In this document: piece by piece, positions 7,940 through 10,736 of the stretch | Numbering within the stretch: position 1 is the first letter of the stretch | How the letters are laid out: each line of letters opens with the position of its first letter | Assembly: GCA_022827045.1 (NCBI GenBank) | Contig: JAJDTQ010000007.1 | Location: forward strand, 1-10,736 | DNA: 10,736 bases | Origin: Candidatus Binatia bacterium | GTDB taxonomy: Bacteria; Desulfobacterota_B; Binatia; UBA9968; JAJDTQ01 | Reading direction: 5' to 3' | Notes under the pieces: generated by a model | Told to the model about the DNA's origin: nothing | What the model saw: only the letters and a program-made list of their open reading frames with translations | Databases searched by the model: none | Translations under genes and position numbers: made by a program

Positions 7940-8335
7940 TCAGGCCCCCGGATCGGGGTCCGGGGCAGGGTTGGCCTGGGAATCGAGGGCAAGCCTGGCG
8001 CACTGGGCGACCTGGTCGAACACCGCGGCGTCCGTGGCCGCGAGATCGGCCAGGATCTTGCGGTCCAGCGCCACGCCGGCCTTCTTCAAGCCGTGGATCA
8101 GCCGGCTGTAGGACAGTCCGTTGACCCGCGCGCCGGCGCTGATGCGTATGTTCCACAATCCCCGGAACGTGCGCTTGCGCACCCGCCGATCCCGGTAGGC
8201 GTAGACCAGTCCGCGCTCGACGGTCTCCCTGGCGACACGGTACAGTCTGCGGCGTCCGCCGACGTACCCCTTGGCCAGTTTCATGTACTTTCTTCGGCGC
8301 CGGCGGGAGGCCGGTCCGCCCTTGACTCTAGGCAT
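7940..8335 (-). CDS. rplT: 50S ribosomal protein bL20
   Basis: bL20 binds 23S rRNA early in large-subunit assembly, and in other bacteria it represses its own operon. The 131-residue product starts [20 protein letters not shown], the expected basic N-terminal extension, and continues with [40 protein letters not shown] and [20 protein letters not shown]. The ATG at 8335 has GAGGAG 9-10 nt upstream; the frame opens 9 codons earlier at a TTG, but that part overlaps the Shine-Dalgarno. bL20 is usually about 115-120 residues; here the end carries a non-canonical tail [14 protein letters not shown] (118-131), rich in Pro and Asp. The gap to rpmI is unusually long (135 nt) and contains hairpins. 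Confidence 0.97.
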   Translation of the reverse strand: MPRVKGGPASRRRRRKYMKLAKGYVGGRRRLYRVARETVERGLVYAYRDRRVRKRTFRGLWNIRISAGARVNGLSYSRLIHGLKKAGVALDRKILADLAATDAAVFDQVAQCARLALDSQANPAPDPDPGA

Positions 8336-8365
8336 GGCGTTTGCTCCTCGAACAGATATCAAAAG

Positions 8366-8390
8366 GGGCGCTGCCGGCGAGGGCGCGCCC
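8366..8390 (-). terminator. Weak attenuator-like hairpin before rplT
   Basis: On the coding strand GGGCGC and GCGCCC can form a 6-bp stem around a 13-nt loop, followed by CTTTT. This looks like a weak partial terminator or attenuator between rpmI and rplT. The overlapping GGGCGCGCCC is itself palindromic, so the fold is not unique. Regulation by bL20 is possible but not shown. Confidence 0.25.
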
Positions 8391-8426
8391 GGGCACTGCG
8401 TCCGAACGGGTGTTGATGTCGGTGGA

Positions 8427-8447
8427 TCCCGGCGCTCGCTGCCGGGA
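8427..8447 (-). repeat. Hairpin in the rpmI-rplT spacer
   Basis: TCCCGGC and GCCGGGA form a perfect 7-bp stem around a 7-nt loop, about 25 nt after rpmI. No T-run follows. Together with the hairpin nearer rplT it fills the 135-nt spacer, in which I see no ORF with a convincing start and no clear promoter. Confidence 0.5.
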
Positions 8448-8470
8448 CGTGAGTCTCTGCCCGCCCCTCC

Positions 8471-8668
8471 CTACATGTAGGGGATGAGACGTCGCATGGT
8501 CTTCGCTTCGTAGCCCGATACCGACTCGGCCTGTCTCAGGCGGCGTTTCCGCTTGCGGCTCTTGGTGGACAGAATATGGCTCTTGAAGCCGCGCCGCCTC
8601 ATGACCTTGCCGCTCTTGCTGACCTTGAACCTCTTGGCCGCCCCCCTCTTCGTCTTTATCTTGGGCAT
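8471..8668 (-). CDS. rpmI: 50S ribosomal protein bL35
   Basis: The 65-residue, strongly basic protein is bL35 of the large ribosomal subunit. It starts [20 protein letters not shown] and contains [20 protein letters not shown] and [10 protein letters not shown], all typical of the family, at normal length. Translation starts after an AGGA within GACAGGAAAAT, the sequence that is exactly repeated at the infC stop codon on the far side of the inserted palindromic element. The stop codon lies inside a 14-nt palindrome (CCCTACATGTAGGG, 8469-8482), probably by chance. In most bacteria infC and rpmI are close together; here the insertion separates them by 194 nt. Confidence 0.97.
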   Translation of the reverse strand: MPKIKTKRGAAKRFKVSKSGKVMRRRGFKSHILSTKSRKRKRRLRQAESVSGYEAKTMRRLIPYM

Positions 8669-8850
8669 CCTGAATTTTCCTGTCCCTTCTGGTGTCCTGT
8701 CCGGTTAATTCGCATAATGACCTGCTTGTCTTTTTCGCCGTCGGCGGCGTTGCTCTTCCTCGCGTAGTGCCCGCCACTGCTCGTCATCGCGCCTTGCCGA
8801 CGACGAAAAATCCTGCGCATCTCATCATGCCAATTAACCGGACAGGACAC
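8656..8850 (-). CDS. Short ORF carried by the palindromic element (function unknown)
   Basis: A 64-codon frame starts with GTG at the first base of the element's inverted repeat ([15 protein letters not shown]) and crosses the whole element. Near the other end it reads MRINRTGH, encoded by the second inverted repeat, and it ends 13 nt inside rpmI in another frame. An AGGA from the duplicated GACAGGAAAAT lies 7 nt before the GTG, so ribosomes could enter here and pass on to the rpmI start. I recognise no domain. It may be a fortuitous frame in a GC-rich palindrome; I list it for the possible coupling rather than as a confident protein. Confidence 0.2.
   Translation of the reverse strand: MSCPVNWHDEMRRIFRRRQGAMTSSGGHYARKSNAADGEKDKQVIMRINRTGHQKGQENSGCPR
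8674..8684. repeat. 11-bp direct repeat, copy at the rpmI ribosome-binding site
   Basis: ATTTTCCTGTC on the plus strand (GACAGGAAAAT on the coding strand) provides the rpmI Shine-Dalgarno. An identical copy lies at 8854-8864, so the pair brackets the palindromic element and may be its target-site duplication. Confidence 0.7.
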
Positions 8851-8853
8851 AGG
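8685..8853. mobile_element. MITE-like palindromic insertion between infC and rpmI
   Basis: The segment between two exact 11-bp direct repeats is 169 bp. It contains perfect 19-bp inverted repeats, GTGTCCTGTCCGGTTAATT at 8692-8710 and its reverse complement at 8832-8850. Further complementary arms lie inside: 8712-8725 with 8817-8830 in blocks, and 8731-8745 with 8796-8810 at 14 of 15 positions. The whole segment could fold into one long hairpin. No transposase gene is present, so it would have to be mobilised in trans, as for a MITE. The direct repeats lie 7 and 3 nt outside the 19-bp repeats; outermost bases CCT and AGG on the coding strand are complementary, with 4 extra bases on one side. 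The family is unknown to me. Confidence 0.65.
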
Positions 8854-8864
8854 ATTTTCCTGTC
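8854..8864. repeat. 11-bp direct repeat, copy at the infC stop codon
   Basis: This exact copy of ATTTTCCTGTC overlaps the infC stop codon (TGA at 8865-8863). If one copy is the original, the ancestral junction would have been infC TGA, then CAGGAAAATTCAGG, then the rpmI ATG, a tight spacing normal for this operon. Confidence 0.7.
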
Positions 8865-9378
8865 ATGCGTTGCTCTTCGGCGTCAGCAGCATGGCCATGT
8901 TCCGCCCTTCCAGCTTGGGCGACACGTCCAGCTTCGCCAGATCCTGGACTTCGTCAAAGACGCCGTTGAGCATGGCCCTGCCTAGCTCCGGATGGGTGAT
9001 CTCGCGGCCTCGGAAGAACACCGACACCTTGACTCGCTGTCCCCGCTCAAGGAAGCGCCGGATGTTTCTCACCTTGAACTCCAAGTCGTGGTGGTTGGTC
9101 CGGGCTCCCATCTTGACTTCCTTGACCGCGACAAAGGTGGCGTTCCGTTTCGCCTCCTGTGTCTTCTTCTTCTGCAGGTAGCGGAACTTGCCGTAGTCCA
9201 GCAGGCGGCACACCGGAGGCTGTGCGTCCGGGGCAACTTCCACCAGATCGAGCTCCTTCTGCTCGGCTATGCTCAGGGCTTCATGCAAGGGCATGACTCC
9301 GAGCTGGCCGCTGTCCGCGTCGATGACGCGGACCTCCCGTGCCCGTATCTGCTGGTTGATTCTCGTGGGCCGCGCTAT
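8863..9378 (-). CDS. infC: Translation initiation factor IF-3, probable AUA start
   Basis: IF3 binds the 30S subunit, prevents premature 50S joining and checks the start codon and initiator tRNA. An ATG at 9294 would remove the conserved N-terminus. Upstream codons in the same frame read ARPTRINQQIRAREVRVIDA, which matches the IF3 N-terminal domain. An in-frame TAG at 9397-9399 closes the frame, and between that stop and this block there is no ATG, GTG or TTG. The only well-placed codon is ATA at 9378, 6 nt after AGGAGG. That gives 171 residues, normal for IF3. The N domain holds EVAPDAQPPVCRLLDYGKFR, a lysine-rich linker (QKKKTQEAKR) follows, and the C domain contains MGARTNHHDLEFKVRNIRRF and KVSVFFRGRE. 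It starts 37 nt after thrS. Rare start codons are known for infC and support autoregulation. Confidence 0.93.
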   Translation of the reverse strand: MARPTRINQQIRAREVRVIDADSGQLGVMPLHEALSIAEQKELDLVEVAPDAQPPVCRLLDYGKFRYLQKKKTQEAKRNATFVAVKEVKMGARTNHHDLEFKVRNIRRFLERGQRVKVSVFFRGREITHPELGRAMLNGVFDEVQDLAKLDVSPKLEGRNMAMLLTPKSNA

Positions 9379-9383
9379 AAGGC

Positions 9384-9390
9384 ACCTCCT
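9384..9390 (-). promoter_or_regulatory. Shine-Dalgarno AGGAGGT that supports the infC AUA start
   Basis: AGGAGGT is a near-perfect anti-16S match. The core AGGAGG ends 6 nt before the ATA at 9378, and no conventional start codon lies at a usable distance. It directs initiation to the ATA codon. Confidence 0.8.
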
Positions 9391-9415
9391 GGGAAACTAC
9401 GCTCGCTCGGTTTCA

Positions 9416-10736
9416 CTATGCCGGCTCCGTTTCCTGCCTAAGTTCGTCCCGCAGCCGGTCGAGGAAAGCCTCCACCGGCATGGCCGGGAGGTTCTCGCCG
9501 CCGCGTTTCCTCGCGGACAGAGTGCCATTCTGCACTTCCTTGTCGCCGATGACCAGCGCGTACGGAATCTTGGCCACCTGGGCTTCCCTGATCTTGAACC
9601 CCAGCTTCTCGTTGCGATCGTCCAGCTCCACCCGCCATCCGTCCGCCCGAAGCGTGTCGCGCACGGCGGCGGCATAGGGATTCTGTTGATCGGTCACCGT
9701 CACGACACGCGACTGCACCGGCGCCAGCCACAAGGGGAAGGCCCCTCCGGTATGCTCGATCAACAGAGCCATGAAGCGTTCGATGGAGCCGAGAATCGCC
9801 CTGTGAATCATCACCGGCCGTTCAACCGCTCCCGTGGGCGAGATGAACCCAAGGTCGAACCGTTCGGGCAAGGAGAAGTCGAGTTGGACCGTGCCGAGCT
9901 GCCAGCCCCGCTTCATCGCGTCCTTGACGACGAAATCGATCTTCGGGCCATAAAAGGCGCCATCGCCTTCGCTGATCTCATAGGCTACGTCCCGTTTCTC
10001 CAGCGATGCGGCCAGTGCCGCCTCGGCCCGTTCCCAGGTTTCCAGAGCCCCCAGGTACTGGTCCGGCCTTGTGGAGAGGAAGACCTCCAGATCCTCGAAG
10101 TTGAACCTATGATACACCTCGCGAAGCATGTCAAGCAGGCTGTTGACTTCCCCCTCGATCTGCTCCGGGGTGCAGAATATGTGGGCGTCGTCCTGCGAGA
10201 AGCTACGCACCCGCGTGAGCCCGGCCGTGACGCCGGATTTCTCGTAGCGGTGCAGCCGTCCGAAGTCTGCCAGCCTGAGCGGCAGATCCCGGTAGGAGCG
10301 CTTCTTCGAGGCGTAGATGAGCGTGTGGCTCGGGCAGTTCATGGGCTTCACGCCGAACTCGCGCTCGTCGATGTAGGTGAAGTACATGTTGTCCTTGTAG
10401 TGATCGTAGTGCCCCGACCGGTGCCACAGGTCGGCGTCGAAGATCTGCGGGGTGATCACCTCTTCGTAGCCGTAGCGCCGGTACAGGCCACGAATGTACT
10501 CTACGAGCGTGTTGTAGACGAACGCCCCCTTGGGATAGAAGAACGGGCTCGCCGGAGCCGCCGGATGGAAGCTGAAGAGGTCCAGCTCCTTGCCGAGCTT
10601 GCGGTGGTCCCGCTTGCGCGCCTCCTCCAGGAGCGCCAGGTGCTGCTTCAACTCCTTTCGGGACGGGAACGCGGTGCCGTAGATGCGCTGGAGCATCTCG
10701 TTGTTCTCGTCGCCGCGCCAGTAGGCGCCGGCCACC
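9416..10736 (-). CDS. thrS: Threonyl-tRNA synthetase (5' end outside window)
   Basis: ThrRS charges tRNA-Thr. The visible part covers about 440 residues from AGAYWRGDENNEMLQRIYGT to the stop; the frame continues off the right edge, so the GTG at 10735 is internal. ThrRS is normally about 640 residues, so the missing 200 or so hold the TGS and editing domains. The class II core shows motif 1 near VEYIRGLYRRYGYEEVITPQ, motif 2 as FGRLHRYEKSGVTAGLTRVR and motif 3 around HRAILGSIERFMALLIEHTG. The zinc ligands are present: Cys in KPMNCPSH, His in QDDAHIFC and His in MIHRAILGS. The C-terminal anticodon-binding domain begins LWLAPVQSRVVTVTD and includes GFKIREAQVAKIPYALVIGD. It heads the thrS-infC-rpmI-rplT cluster; any promoter or leader lies outside the window. 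Confidence 0.98.
   Translation of the reverse strand, partial: VAGAYWRGDENNEMLQRIYGTAFPSRKELKQHLALLEEARKRDHRKLGKELDLFSFHPAAPASPFFYPKGAFVYNTLVEYIRGLYRRYGYEEVITPQIFDADLWHRSGHYDHYKDNMYFTYIDEREFGVKPMNCPSHTLIYASKKRSYRDLPLRLADFGRLHRYEKSGVTAGLTRVRSFSQDDAHIFCTPEQIEGEVNSLLDMLREVYHRFNFEDLEVFLSTRPDQYLGALETWERAEAALAASLEKRDVAYEISEGDGAFYGPKIDFVVKDAMKRGWQLGTVQLDFSLPERFDLGFISPTGAVERPVMIHRAILGSIERFMALLIEHTGGAFPLWLAPVQSRVVTVTDQQNPYAAAVRDTLRADGWRVELDDRNEKLGFKIREAQVAKIPYALVIGDKEVQNGTLSARKRGGENLPAMPVEAFLDRLRDELRQETEPA

Noticed and set aside
8336..8362. Upstream TTG start for rplT
   Set aside because: The extension covers the GAGGAG Shine-Dalgarno and the protein from 8335 begins with the standard MPRVK.
5558..8416. 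A 952-codon open frame on the plus strand
   Set aside because: It lies wholly antisense to pheT, pheS and rplT, has no recognisable domain and shows the biased composition expected from the complement of GC-rich codons.
8469..8482. Palindrome at the rpmI stop codon as an operator or terminator
   Set aside because: It is explained by the conserved C-terminal codons plus the stop, has no T-run and may arise by chance.

Overview
This is a GC-rich bacterial segment in which every supported gene lies on the minus strand, so the window reads biologically from right to left. IHF-alpha, an NlpD-type lipoprotein and the gene order point to a Gram-negative bacterium, proteobacterial in the broad sense or from a neighbouring phylum such as the former Deltaproteobacteria or Tectomicrobia-like lineages. 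That placement is an inference and I cannot go to genus level.

Right to centre (10736 to 3727) is the classic translation cluster thrS - infC - rpmI - rplT - pheS - pheT - ihfA - MerR-family regulator. It supplies threonyl-tRNA synthetase (5' end cut off by the window), initiation factor IF3, ribosomal proteins bL35 and bL20, both subunits of phenylalanyl-tRNA synthetase, the nucleoid protein IHF-alpha and a small DNA-binding protein. A tRNA-Pro(GGG) gene with its own promoter-like sequence follows directly. As I remember the Pseudomonas genome, the same order down to ihfA, a MerR-family gene and a proline tRNA occurs there.

Centre to left (3536 to 1) holds pcm (isoaspartyl protein repair) overlapping an NlpD-like LysM/LytM lipoprotein, then apt (adenine salvage) and the 5' part of thiC (thiamine pyrimidine synthesis), which runs off the left edge. 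pcm-nlpD is the same pair as in the enterobacterial surE-pcm-nlpD-rpoS cluster, here without surE or rpoS beside it.

The most notable item is in the infC-rpmI spacer. A 169-bp, strongly palindromic, MITE-like element (8685-8853) has 19-bp perfect inverted repeats and sits between two exact 11-bp direct repeats. The direct repeats look like a target-site duplication that copied the rpmI ribosome-binding region, and the element carries a short ORF that overlaps the rpmI start. Other points: infC appears to start at AUA; nlpD probably starts at TTG; its LytM domain is degenerate, as in amidase activators; stable hairpins fill unusually wide pheS-pheT and rpmI-rplT spacers; and thiC has no recognisable TPP riboswitch. 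No stretch over 300 bases lacks a gene, and I saw no convincing intrinsic terminator anywhere in the window.
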